From positions 1 through 17,077 of the forward strand of contig CAKRUB010000045.1 of assembly GCA_934402375.1 (NCBI GenBank): a stretch of 17,077 nucleotides of DNA, in the 5' to 3' direction. Under the pieces are notes generated by a model, which saw nothing but the letters and a program-made list of their open reading frames with translations, did not search any database and was not told where the DNA came from. The translations under genes and the position numbers were made by a program. Shown one piece after another: positions 1 to 7,259 of this stretch (positions are counted from its first letter, which is position 1; the number at the start of each line of letters is the position of its first letter). Source of the stretch: an uncultured Acetatifactor sp. GTDB taxonomy: Bacteria > Bacillota > Clostridia > Lachnospirales > Lachnospiraceae.

Positions 1-42
1 TTGAGTTCATTGTATCCTAAGTTTACAACAGCTTCCGAATAG
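1..42 (+). CDS. Possible 3' end of an upstream gene
   Basis: Frame 1 is open from the window edge to a TAG at 40-42 and would encode a tail of 13 residues ending in FTTASE. The other two forward frames stop earlier. If real, this gene would be immediately upstream of the kinase, where AgrC-like systems often place a response regulator or peptide precursor. The tail is too short to recognise and may be non-coding. Confidence 0.2.
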   Translation: MSSLYPKFTTASE

Positions 43-53
43 GAAGTTGTTGT
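25..53 (+). promoter_or_regulatory. Hairpin enclosing the kinase ribosome binding site
   Basis: Bases 25-36 (ACAACAGCTTCC) pair with 42-53 (GGAAGTTGTTGT), giving 12 pairs in RNA including one G-U, with the five-base loop GAATA. The right arm contains the GGAAG Shine-Dalgarno core at 42-46, and the kinase ATG follows at 55. As drawn, the structure hides the ribosome binding site. No T-run follows, so it does not look like an intrinsic terminator. A role in translational control is inferred. Confidence 0.45.
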
Positions 54-54
54 A

Positions 55-327
55 ATGCTAAATATCAATGTGTCGGTACGCTACTATCTGATTACCGTTC
101 TTTGTAATTTCTGCTTATTGCTTGTGATAAGAAGGCTTGCATCGGATTTTCTTGAAACTGTCAGTGAAAATAGAACTTTCACAAATATTCTTTCGATACT
201 ATGGTTTCTGGGAACTTTACTTGCAAATGAGTTTTTCCATATTACAGTGCTGAATCTGACGGTTAACCTTTTGCTTATTTTTCTTATCGCCAGTACATAC
301 AATGGAAAGCTTTGGAAAAAAATTTAG
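55..327 (+). CDS. N-terminal membrane part of a GHKL sensor kinase (frameshifted)
   Basis: This 90-residue frame starts at ATG 55, eight bases after an AGGAAG ribosome binding site. It has three hydrophobic segments at about residues 10-27, 45-62 and 63-81, and then ends at TAG 325-327 just after a run of seven A (316-322). The overlapping frame from 312 continues with more membrane segments and then a histidine-kinase core, so the two frames read naturally as one AgrC-like protein of about 420 residues with about seven membrane helices. Adding one A, or slipping back one base, in the A-run joins them. It is probably the first part of a single kinase that is broken, phase-variable, slippage-expressed or mis-sequenced. 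By itself it would have no enzymatic function. Confidence 0.6.
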   Translation: MLNINVSVRYYLITVLCNFCLLLVIRRLASDFLETVSENRTFTNILSILWFLGTLLANEFFHITVLNLTVNLLLIFLIASTYNGKLWKKI

Positions 328-1313
328 TCTCTGTTTTTATCTCAGTGCTCAGCGCCGCCTGTGATATGCTGGCATATGCAATTATGATGCCCATACTCGG
401 AGAAAAGAATTATTTTTACAGTTTTATCCTGACCGTAATCTTTATGGTGCTGATGGAACGTATTTTTGGAATCATCCTGAGACGCGGCTGCGCGTGGCAG
501 ATGCTTAGCAGGGAGATGATCCTTTTATCCTTATTTCCGGTGTTTGCCGCGGTGATCCTATATTGTGTGACGGTGATGTCCGGCGGCGTCTATCAGATGG
601 TTGCAAGTATTGCGGTAGTGGCAATCATCATTCTTTCGATGGTTTTGTTTAACAGCCTTTCATACAATTTTGAAGAGAAGTGGAAACAGGAAAATCTACA
701 AAAGGAAGTGGAGGCTTATCGGCGGGAGCTTGAAACGATGCAGTCATCCGACAGAAATCTGCAAAATTTCCGCCATGATTTAAGGCATCATCTGATTGAA
801 CTGGAGGGCATGGCGAGGCAGGGGGAAAATGACAACATAAGCGCATACCTTCAGGAGATGAGAGCAAGATTCGCAGATAGCAAACGGGCTGTCTGTACCG
901 GAGAACATGAAATAGACGGTCTGGTGAATTACCTGATAGAGGATGCAAAAAGCAGGCAGATTAACGTTGTGACGAATGTGAAATTACCGGAAGATTTAGA
1001 GCTTTCACAATACAGACTGAATATAATAGTGGGCAATCTGCTTGAAAATGCCATTGAGGCCGCAGCAAAATCAACAGAAAGAAAGGTATTTTTTTCTATG
1101 CGTTATTCCGGGGGAATATTGTACCTTCAAATAAAAAATACCTTTGAAGGAACGATATGTGTCAAAAACGGGGCAGTTGTGGGAAAAAGCAAAATGCAGG
1201 GACATGGTATAGGCCTGAGAAGCGTGCGCGATCTGGTTAATGAACAGAAGGGGAAAATGGAAATTTCGGTGAATGGTAATTTGTTTATAGCAGAGATAAT
1301 GATTGCATCATAA
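312..1313 (+). CDS. GHKL-domain sensor histidine kinase, AgrC-like (main part)
   Basis: The product is a membrane sensor kinase of the GHKL/HATPase_c class, which senses a peptide or other signal outside the cell and phosphorylates a partner that is usually a LytTR regulator. Four hydrophobic segments (about residues 5-25, 33-55, 70-92 and 98-115) are followed by a short coiled coil (about 118-150) and the H-box FRHDLRHHL, whose first His is the likely phospho-acceptor. The N-box NIIVGNLLENAIEAA and the G-box GHGIGL follow near the C-terminus. The frame opens at a TTG (312) with no good ribosome binding site, and the next in-frame ATG (366) lies inside a membrane helix. Translation therefore most likely begins at 55 and shifts frame at the A7 run. 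No partner response regulator lies downstream. Confidence 0.8.
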   Translation: MEKNLVSVFISVLSAACDMLAYAIMMPILGEKNYFYSFILTVIFMVLMERIFGIILRRGCAWQMLSREMILLSLFPVFAAVILYCVTVMSGGVYQMVASIAVVAIIILSMVLFNSLSYNFEEKWKQENLQKEVEAYRRELETMQSSDRNLQNFRHDLRHHLIELEGMARQGENDNISAYLQEMRARFADSKRAVCTGEHEIDGLVNYLIEDAKSRQINVVTNVKLPEDLELSQYRLNIIVGNLLENAIEAAAKSTERKVFFSMRYSGGILYLQIKNTFEGTICVKNGAVVGKSKMQGHGIGLRSVRDLVNEQKGKMEISVNGNLFIAEIMIAS

Positions 1314-1325
1314 GCTATATTTTGC

Positions 1326-1360
1326 TAATTATTACAGGTTGGGGGTTAATTATTACAAGT
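1326..1360 (+). promoter_or_regulatory. Direct repeat resembling a LytTR regulator binding site
   Basis: The 11-mer TAATTATTACA occurs at 1326-1336 and again at 1347-1357, a period of exactly 21 bp or two helical turns. Partial matching extends a few bases on both sides. Paired direct repeats with this period, just upstream of a -35 box, are the usual layout for LytTR-family activators such as AgrA and ComE. The second repeat ends a few bases before the -35 at 1363. Assignment to the partner of the adjacent GHKL kinase is inferred. Confidence 0.55.
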
Positions 1361-1362
1361 GG

Positions 1363-1391
1363 TTGGCTTGCCTGCATTTTTGTGATAAAAT
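1363..1391 (+). promoter_or_regulatory. Promoter of the lipoprotein pair
   Basis: A -35 box TTGGCT (1363-1368) and a -10 box TAAAAT (1386-1391) are separated by 17 bp, and a TG at 1383-1384 gives an extended -10. Transcription would start near 1398, leaving a leader of about 40 bases before the ATG at 1438. The -35 is imperfect, which fits a promoter that needs the activator repeats just upstream. Confidence 0.6.
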
Positions 1392-1437
1392 ACGGCTATG
1401 AACTTAAGCTTGTATTTTGTGTTTGGGGGTGGGGCTT

Positions 1438-3753
1438 ATGAAAAACTTGATGAGAAGAGCGGCTGCTTTGTTCACTATTCCGGTTATTTTGTTGTGTGGG
1501 TGCGGTAAGCACGAAGTGTCGAATGCAGGCAGTGAGACGAAGACCGAGATCGCTGTGAACTGGAAGGAAGACGGATTTACCGTTGCCGATACCTCCGGGG
1601 AGAAAATGGGTGAAAAGCTGCTCAACGTACAGGGCTTTCAAAAATGGGAAGCGGATGACGATGCGGAATGGGGAATCGTCTCCTCGGGAGCGGTGGGAAA
1701 CTATTTCTGGAGATTATGCCTCAGCTTGGATGAGGAGGGCGTATACTGTACCGGCAGAACCGCTCTGTACAGGTATGAGAAATATGATACGAACAGCGGG
1801 ACGACGGAGAGCATTTCCTTTACCCCGGAGGATTTCGGGCTTGAAGATGAAATCGGTTATGTGGAGGGAATGAGCGTCGGCGCAGACGGGAACTGCATCC
1901 TGAGGTGGGTTCCGTATGCCATGGATGAAGACGGATTGTACATTCAGACATCGGACAAGATGCTTCTGACAGATTTCGGAGGTGACTGTCAAATATTCGA
2001 TTTTTATGATCTGTTTCTGGAGAAGGAAATTGAGACGGTTCTTCCCTATGTGCTGCCGATGTGGAATGAACTGCAGTGCAGAGTGGATAAGGATGGAAAC
2101 ATATATGTGCTTTCGGGAGGAGATGGCTCGGGAAGTAATCTGTATGTGTTTGACTATAATAAACAACAGCTCATGGAATTTCAAAGCAGCCGTCAGGAGC
2201 AGTTTCTACAGCTGGTTATGACAGACACAGGAGAATATATTGCCGTAACAAACGACGTTTCCCGCGGAAAATATAAATTTCTCTGGGTGGACGCGGAGCA
2301 TGGTGTGCTGAAGGAGCTGTGCGCGCTGAGTGATTCCACGGCGGACATAGATAAGGTTCTCGGTCTGTGGGGAAATGATATTTTCTATATCGGGAAGGGC
2401 GATGCGGCAGCGGGAAACGCCGGTAAATTGGTGAAGTGGGACATTAGCACCGGCGGGAAGGAGCTTGTCCTGAATTTTGCTTCCGCGGGAATCGATACTG
2501 CAAATTTCTCTGTTGAGCTTGCGTGCGATGAAAGATCTGACATCTGGCTCTGCCTGAGTGGACGTAGTAATACTTGGATTTCAAGGCTGTCGACGGAGCC
2601 TGCAGCTGCAATAGAGAGTGTTGTGGTAGCAGATCTGACAGGCGATGGCGGGCTTCTGGCACGGTGTGCGCTTCAGGCTCAGATGGCTTCGCCTAATTTC
2701 AAGTATGATTACATAGATGCCTCGGATAAGGCGGAGAAGGAAAGAACAGAGTTGGAACTGGTTCGGCAGAATGGTCCGGACATACTTTATATTTCCTATG
2801 AAGATATGTATAATTATGCGCAAAAAGGTCTGCTATCCGAACTGTCGGAATTTGTTGCGGAGGGAGTCCGGGAAGATATTCTTCCCGGCGCTATTGAACT
2901 GGGAACCATGGACGGGAAAATGTACGGACTTCCGCTGGGTGTTGTGGCAAAGACCTTTGTGGCGGCAGAAGACCGGAACATTCCGTCCGCGTGGGATATG
3001 AAGAAGCTGTTGGAACTGCTCCTATCAGGCGATTTATCGGGTGAGATCCGTTCGCCGTATGTTTTCGGCGGGGCCATGCCGCCAGCCATGGTAGTACAGG
3101 AGTTAATCAGATATAACCTTCAGGATAGCACAGACTATTTTGATGGGGAAGGGTTTGCAGAGCTTCTTGACACGGTAAGGAGTGGGAAGGCACAGACTCT
3201 TTCCGACGAGTGGTTTGAAAATCCATCTGACTTATGCTGGGGGTATCTGACATTTTATTCCGATTTTATTAACTTTTTCGATCATATCGAATATGAAAAC
3301 GGAAAACTCGCCGGCTACCCGACCGGTGACGGATGTGTGGGGTATCTTGTTCCGTCGGGAGGAATGGTGGTCGTGAACAGTAACACGAAGAATCCGGCGG
3401 CAGTCAGCGAATTCCTTGCAATCCTTTTCGGAGAGGAAATGCAGCAAAGCTCCGGAAGGGACTGCCTTGGTATCTGTAAGATCATGCCGTCCGATTACTA
3501 CACACAGGATGAGGACGGAAAGCTGTATTTTCTGGGGAATAAAAGCATCGAGGTCACGGTGTTTGATGATGGAATCAACTCGATGGAGAGGGCGGCGGAA
3601 TTTTTAAAGCAGTGCAGCGGACAGCCGTATGAGGACAGAAGGATCAGTGCGATCGTCTATGAGGAGGTTTGCTCCATGCTTGAGAGCGGAAGAACCTCTG
3701 AGGAAACGGCAGAAATTATCAGCAACAGGGTTCAGTTGTATCTTGACGAGTGA
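1438..3753 (+). CDS. Large lipoprotein: propeller-like region plus solute-binding domain
   Basis: The 771-residue product starts with a lipoprotein signal, MKNLMRRAAALFTIPVILLCGC, with Cys22 as the acylated residue. ATG 1438 is preferred because it follows a G-rich ribosome binding site (1424-1433); an upstream in-frame TTG at 1417 would add only seven residues and misplace the signal peptide. About residues 40-380 contain repeated short strand motifs such as DKDGNIYVLSGGDG, suggesting a beta-propeller. From about residue 385 the sequence resembles a type 1 extracellular solute-binding protein, with PDILYISYEDMYNYAQKGLL and GKMYGLPLGV typical of that fold. The fusion is about twice the usual binding-protein length and no permease lies beside it, so it may sense or present a ligand rather than feed a transporter. 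It is probably co-transcribed with the next lipoprotein. Confidence 0.75.
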   Translation: MKNLMRRAAALFTIPVILLCGCGKHEVSNAGSETKTEIAVNWKEDGFTVADTSGEKMGEKLLNVQGFQKWEADDDAEWGIVSSGAVGNYFWRLCLSLDEEGVYCTGRTALYRYEKYDTNSGTTESISFTPEDFGLEDEIGYVEGMSVGADGNCILRWVPYAMDEDGLYIQTSDKMLLTDFGGDCQIFDFYDLFLEKEIETVLPYVLPMWNELQCRVDKDGNIYVLSGGDGSGSNLYVFDYNKQQLMEFQSSRQEQFLQLVMTDTGEYIAVTNDVSRGKYKFLWVDAEHGVLKELCALSDSTADIDKVLGLWGNDIFYIGKGDAAAGNAGKLVKWDISTGGKELVLNFASAGIDTANFSVELACDERSDIWLCLSGRSNTWISRLSTEPAAAIESVVVADLTGDGGLLARCALQAQMASPNFKYDYIDASDKAEKERTELELVRQNGPDILYISYEDMYNYAQKGLLSELSEFVAEGVREDILPGAIELGTMDGKMYGLPLGVVAKTFVAAEDRNIPSAWDMKKLLELLLSGDLSGEIRSPYVFGGAMPPAMVVQELIRYNLQDSTDYFDGEGFAELLDTVRSGKAQTLSDEWFENPSDLCWGYLTFYSDFINFFDHIEYENGKLAGYPTGDGCVGYLVPSGGMVVVNSNTKNPAAVSEFLAILFGEEMQQSSGRDCLGICKIMPSDYYTQDEDGKLYFLGNKSIEVTVFDDGINSMERAAEFLKQCSGQPYEDRRISAIVYEEVCSMLESGRTSEETAEIISNRVQLYLDE

Positions 3754-3779
3754 TAGCTTCCTATTATAAGGAGTTGCGG

Positions 3780-4715
3780 ATGAAAAAAGTGTTTCTGGTA
3801 CTGGGCATATTGAGCATTCTGCTCACAGGCTGTGCGGCAGCAGAACCGGAACAAGGCAGTTCGGCGGGAATTGCGGTGGAGCTTCCGGAAGAATGGACAA
3901 ATGTGGAGCAGCTAGCGTTTGTGGGCGAGAATCCCTGCGTGCTGGCGGATGGAACGGCTTACCTGTATGCGGACGGAGCGTGGAAGGCATATGCGGAGGA
4001 AGAGCGGCTGACAAGGCTTTATTCCGGGGATGAATTCTGTGCGTTGACGGAAAGCGGACACCTTGTGACCGATGCGGAATTCCCAGAAGACTACGCGGAA
4101 TATCCGTTGGGGTCAGCGGGGGTGTATGATAATGCAGACAGGATGCTCGACGAGCTGCAGGACAGAGAGGTCATTCTGGTAAACGGTAACATTTTCAACG
4201 AAAATCCCGTCTGTCTGCTCTCAGACGGGAGCCTGCTGTTTTTTCATGCCGGAAAGAGCCTTCCGATCACGCCGCCCGGTACTGTCACAGCGCTGTTCGG
4301 AGATTTCCTGCTGACGGATGCCGGTGAGGTATATAGAATACAGTTTAACGAGGAGACGGAAAGGGTGAGTGTCATAGCTGTCTCGGACGGTGGAATCACG
4401 GCTGTTTCGGCATGCACTACGGCGGCAAGATGCGCGGGAATCCGAGAGGATGGAGCGGTGGAAATCTGGTCGGATATTGATGGCGATCTGGCGGCGGATT
4501 TCCAGAATGTCCGGACGGTTCAGATGGGCTTTCAATACTGCGTGGCGTTGGATCAGGACGGACAGGTTCTGTTTTCTTCCTATAATAAGGAGCAGGAGAC
4601 AGATATGCGGCAGCGGCTTGCAAAACAGGGTGGGGAGGCGGTTATGATCGGCTGCAGCTATCAGCGGCTGGCGGTTTTGTACGAGAACCGCCGCATGGCA
4701 CTCTTTGACTTCTGA
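3780..4715 (+). CDS. Lipoprotein with RCC1-like strands
   Basis: The 311-residue product begins MKKVFLVLGILSILLTGCA, a lipoprotein signal with Cys18 at the lipobox. ATG 3780 follows AAGGAG (3768-3773) by six bases, so an in-frame GTG at 3750 that overlaps the upstream stop is not favoured. The mature part repeats short beta-type units such as NPCVLADGTAYLYADG, PVCLLSDGSLLFFHAG and YCVALDQDGQVLFSS, which resemble RCC1-type propeller blades. It lies 26 bp after the large lipoprotein gene and is probably in the same transcript. A surface protein that binds a partner, perhaps the neighbouring lipoprotein, is an inference. I do not recognise a specific named family. Confidence 0.65.
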   Translation: MKKVFLVLGILSILLTGCAAAEPEQGSSAGIAVELPEEWTNVEQLAFVGENPCVLADGTAYLYADGAWKAYAEEERLTRLYSGDEFCALTESGHLVTDAEFPEDYAEYPLGSAGVYDNADRMLDELQDREVILVNGNIFNENPVCLLSDGSLLFFHAGKSLPITPPGTVTALFGDFLLTDAGEVYRIQFNEETERVSVIAVSDGGITAVSACTTAARCAGIREDGAVEIWSDIDGDLAADFQNVRTVQMGFQYCVALDQDGQVLFSSYNKEQETDMRQRLAKQGGEAVMIGCSYQRLAVLYENRRMALFDF

Positions 4716-4731
4716 GCCTCCGAAATATAAC

Positions 4732-4760
4732 TTGCATTTTCATCCCGGCTGGGGTAGAAT
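4732..4760 (+). promoter_or_regulatory. Promoter directly upstream of a terminator
   Basis: TTGCAT (4732-4737) and TAGAAT (4755-4760) are separated by 17 bp, a good vegetative-type promoter. The start would fall near 4767, only about 14 bases before the terminator stem at 4781. The RNA would therefore be about 40-45 nt unless read-through extends it into the element and genes downstream. Confidence 0.5.
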
Positions 4761-4780
4761 TTAACATAGTAAATCTGTAT

Positions 4781-4810
4781 AAAGCACCTACGGAATGGTA
4801 GGTGCTTTTT
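4781..4810 (+). terminator. Intrinsic terminator
   Basis: AAAGCACCTAC (4781-4791) pairs perfectly with GTAGGTGCTTT (4798-4808) around the loop GGAATG, and the T-run ends at 4810. It can end the lipoprotein transcript and also any RNA started at the promoter at 4732-4760, where it would act as an attenuator. Confidence 0.85.
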
Positions 4811-4846
4811 CAAGATGGGGTGATTTCTTATATTGCGTTATAGAAA

Positions 4847-5044
4847 ATTGCGGAATTCGTGTTTCCGAAAGTGACGTTGCGCAAAATGCACAGACCACCG
4901 CAGGCACGCTTTCGCTACCTTCCGCACGCAGCGGTGCATAAGATGTCAGAGTACGCCATCTAAGCACCGGCGGCTCCAGAGTGCGCTGCTTGTGGTCAGG
5001 TGCATTCTGCACAACTGATTTTGAAATTTGCGAGTTTCGCAAAT
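4847..5044. repeat. Palindromic element, copy 1 (about 198 bp)
   Basis: This segment is closely similar along its length to 7260-7456. The ends are imperfect inverted repeats (ATTGCGGAA at the left; TTTCGCAAAT at the right), and the arms pair over long stretches, for example GTTGCGCAAAATGCAC with its partner near 5000-5015. An internal hairpin pairs AGATG (4941-4945) with CATCT (4957-4961). The whole could fold into one branched hairpin. It may be a MITE-like mobile repeat or a structured RNA. No clear target-site duplication is visible, and antisense reading frames through it are not convincing genes. Confidence 0.8.
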
Positions 5045-5062
5045 GACGGATTATATTATAAT
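5028..5062 (+). promoter_or_regulatory. Possible promoter at the right end of repeat copy 1
   Basis: The right end of the element holds TTGCGA (5028-5033), followed after 18 bp by TATATT (5052-5057). A perfect TATAAT at 5057-5062 has no good -35 at the standard distance. Either could start transcription of the downstream cluster. The -35 assignment is weak. Confidence 0.3.
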
Positions 5063-5078
5063 AGAAATGAGGACGAAA

Positions 5079-5558
5079 ATGATAGAGCTGGATGTGAAAA
5101 TTGATGCAAAGGATCTCTATGATTATCTGCTGCGGCACTCCTACAACAGCGCCTCCGGTATCATCGGCAGCTGCTTCGGCGCACTGATGGTCGTGCTGGC
5201 GGTGCTGACGGGACAGTGGCTGTATCTGATCTTCGGAGTGATCATGCTGCTGTATCTGCCGTGGACGCTCTTTATCAGGAGCAAACAGCAGGTTCTCAGC
5301 AATCCCGGCTTCCAGCAGCCGCTTCACTATCTGCTGGACGAGCAGGGACTCACCATTTCCCAGGGCGAGGAGACGGTACAGTATCCGTGGGAGGAAATGG
5401 ATAAGGCAGTATCTACTGGAAGGAGCATCATCGTCTATACCTCGAAGGTGAATGCGACGATCTTTCCAAGAAAGCAGCTGGGGGATAAGCTGCCGGCGGT
5501 TGTGGAGATGATTTCCACGCACATGCCCCCCGCAAAGGTAAAAATCCGCAATATATAA
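5079..5558 (+). CDS. YcxB-like membrane protein
   Basis: The 159-residue product starts at ATG 5079, after GAGGA (5069-5073); a longer frame from TTG 5028 would begin inside the repeat and is not favoured. Two hydrophobic segments at about residues 25-41 and 45-63 form a helical hairpin. The C-terminal half has the pattern LDEQGLTISQGEETVQYPWEEMDKAVSTGRSIIVYTS, then a segment like FPRKQL, as in the YcxB-like C-terminal domain. Such proteins are small membrane proteins of unknown role. It opens the tsaE-tsaB cluster, 19 bp before tsaE. No link to tRNA modification can be read from the sequence. Confidence 0.65.
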   Translation: MIELDVKIDAKDLYDYLLRHSYNSASGIIGSCFGALMVVLAVLTGQWLYLIFGVIMLLYLPWTLFIRSKQQVLSNPGFQQPLHYLLDEQGLTISQGEETVQYPWEEMDKAVSTGRSIIVYTSKVNATIFPRKQLGDKLPAVVEMISTHMPPAKVKIRNI

Positions 5559-5577
5559 AGAAACGACAGGACAGGAT

Positions 5578-6063
5578 ATGAAAGAATTCAGTGCAGAATC
5601 TATATGGAAACAATTAGAGCAGAACGGTGGGCTGTTGATCGAGACGGAAGCGCCTGAGGACACCTTTGAACTCGGGAAATGCCTCGGAGCGGCGGCGGAG
5701 GCGGGACAGGTCTATACGCTGCTGGGGGATCTCGGTGTCGGCAAGACCGTATTCACGCAGGGCTTTGCGGCGGGGCTTGGAATCACCGGACCGGTAAACA
5801 GCCCGACCTTCACTATTCTTCAGGTCTATGACGAGGGACACCTGCCCTTCTATCATTTTGATGTCTACCGTATTGCCGATGTGGAAGAGATGGATGAGAT
5901 TGGCTATGAGGACTGCTTTTACGGCGAAGGCGTCTGCATGATAGAGTGGGCGAATCTGATAGAGGAGATCCTGCCGGAAAAATATGTCTGTGTCACGATA
6001 GAAAAGAATCTTGAGAGGGGCTTTGATTATCGCGGAATCAGACTGGAAGTAAAGGAGAGCTGA
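5578..6063 (+). CDS. tsaE: tRNA threonylcarbamoyladenosine synthesis ATPase TsaE
   Basis: TsaE is the ATPase that cycles the TsaB-TsaD complex during formation of t6A at position 37 of ANN-decoding tRNAs. The 161-residue length is normal for the family. The Walker A motif GDLGVGKT lies at residues 50-57, followed by NSPTF and FYHFDVYR, and by the IEWANLIEEILPE segment, all family hallmarks. It lies eight bases before tsaB-rimI, and tsaD is further down the same cluster. The protein is cytoplasmic. The ribosome binding site (AGGACAGG) is modest. Confidence 0.93.
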   Translation: MKEFSAESIWKQLEQNGGLLIETEAPEDTFELGKCLGAAAEAGQVYTLLGDLGVGKTVFTQGFAAGLGITGPVNSPTFTILQVYDEGHLPFYHFDVYRIADVEEMDEIGYEDCFYGEGVCMIEWANLIEEILPEKYVCVTIEKNLERGFDYRGIRLEVKES

Positions 6064-6070
6064 GAACGAA

Positions 6071-7204
6071 ATGAAAATACTTGGTCTGGACAGCTCGGGT
6101 CTTGTGGCAAGCGTTGCAATCGTGGAGGACGGCGTACTGCTTGCAGAATACACAACGGATTATAAGAAAACACATTCCCAGACGCTCCTCCCGATGCTGG
6201 ACGAGCTGCGGAATATGATCGAACTGGATGTGAATAGCCTTGACGCCATTGCCATAGCCTCCGGCCCCGGCTCTTTTACGGGACTGCGCATCGGCTCGGC
6301 GACGGCGAAGGGACTGGGACTGGCGTTGAAAAAGCCGCTGGTCGAGGTGCCGACGCTGGAGGGGCTTGCATGGAATCTGTGGGGGACGGACAGGCTGGTC
6401 TGCCCCATCATGGACGCGAGAAGAAATCAGGTTTATACGGCAGTGTATGAATTCCTTGCGCAGGGAGAAGAATTTGTCCTGCATGATGTGATCCCCCAAA
6501 GCCCGATGGACATCGGAGAGCTTGTGGAGAGACTGAATGCGATCGGCAGACCGGTGATTTTCCTCGGAGACGGTGTACCGGTGTATCTGTCAAAGATCAG
6601 GGGAAAACTCAAGGTCGCGTACAGTCTGGCGCCTGCCGGAAACAACAGACAGCGGGCGGCGAGTGTCGCGGCTTTAGGAGCAGTCTACTATGCACAGGGG
6701 AAGACGGTGGATGCGGCAGAGCATCAGCCGGAATACCTTAGAAAGAGTCAGGCGGAGAGGGAGCGCGAGCTTGTCATCCGTGAACTCCGTGAGGAGGATA
6801 TTCCGAGACTTGCCGAGATTGAGTCAGAGTCCTTTTCCATGCCGTGGTCGGCGGAGCAGTTCAAGGAGCTTTTGGCACATGACTACTGTACTTACGTTGT
6901 TGCACTGACGGAGGGAAAGGTTGCCGGATGCTGCGGCTTCACGGATAGCTGTAATGTGGCAAGCATCGATAACGTGGTCGTTGCGCCGGAGTTCCGGAAC
7001 AGGGGAATCGCTCAGGCAATGCTGCGTGAGCTGATCCGGCGGGGCGAGGAGAAGAAGATAGAAGCCTTCACGCTTGAGGTGCGTGTCGGCAATATGGCGG
7101 CTGTTCATGTCTATGAGAAGCTGGGCTTTCTGTCTGAGGGAATTCGACCGAGGTTCTATGAGAAGCCGGTCGAGGACGCCAATATTATGTGGAAGAGATA
7201 CTGA
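6071..7204 (+). CDS. tsaB-rimI: TsaB-RimI fusion: t6A complex subunit and S18 N-acetyltransferase
   Basis: The 377-residue protein joins two enzymes. Residues 1 to about 230 are TsaB, the ASKHA-fold partner of TsaD, with LGLDSSG near the N-terminus and ASGPGSFTGLRIG at about 63-75. From about residue 233 a GNAT acetyltransferase of the RimI type follows, with the acetyl-CoA loop RNRGIAQAML near 308 and EVRVGNMAAVHVYEKLGF downstream; it ends in EDANIMWKRY, as RimI proteins do. RimI acetylates the N-terminal alanine of ribosomal protein S18. The genes are often adjacent in other bacteria, and fusions are known in Clostridia. There is no stop or frame change between domains, so the fusion is genuine in this sequence. 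The start is the ATG eight bases after tsaE. Confidence 0.93.
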   Translation: MKILGLDSSGLVASVAIVEDGVLLAEYTTDYKKTHSQTLLPMLDELRNMIELDVNSLDAIAIASGPGSFTGLRIGSATAKGLGLALKKPLVEVPTLEGLAWNLWGTDRLVCPIMDARRNQVYTAVYEFLAQGEEFVLHDVIPQSPMDIGELVERLNAIGRPVIFLGDGVPVYLSKIRGKLKVAYSLAPAGNNRQRAASVAALGAVYYAQGKTVDAAEHQPEYLRKSQAERERELVIRELREEDIPRLAEIESESFSMPWSAEQFKELLAHDYCTYVVALTEGKVAGCCGFTDSCNVASIDNVVVAPEFRNRGIAQAMLRELIRRGEEKKIEAFTLEVRVGNMAAVHVYEKLGFLSEGIRPRFYEKPVEDANIMWKRY

Positions 7205-7241
7205 TATTACAACATTTTCCACTGCTTTGACCTCTCCGTTT

Positions 7242-7250
7242 TGCTATAAT
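7242..7250 (+). promoter_or_regulatory. Extended -10 promoter just before repeat copy 2
   Basis: TGCTATAAT (7242-7250) is a perfect -10 box with an extended TG. The upstream TTGACC (7227-7232) is only 12 bp away, too close for a standard -35, so activity would rest on the extended -10. A start near 7257 would make the repeat element, from 7260, the 5' leader of the zinc-ribbon and RNase Z genes. Confidence 0.45.
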
Positions 7251-7259
7251 AGATGGGTA

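Noticed and set aside
315..327. Canonical programmed -1 frameshift signal in the kinase
   Set aside because: The in-frame heptamer would be G AAA AAA rather than A AAA AAA, and no clear downstream stimulating structure was found. Slippage on the A7 run stays possible, but a dedicated -1 signal is not supported.
1417..1437. Upstream TTG start for the large lipoprotein
   Set aside because: The start at 1438 has the ribosome binding site and gives a proper lipoprotein signal; the TTG start would put seven extra residues before it.
4788..5663. A 291-residue minus-strand frame through repeat copy 1
   Set aside because: It crosses the repeat, the YcxB-like gene and the tsaE start in antisense. 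The peptide shared with copy 2 reflects DNA similarity; many differences between copies change amino acids, so there is no sign of coding selection.
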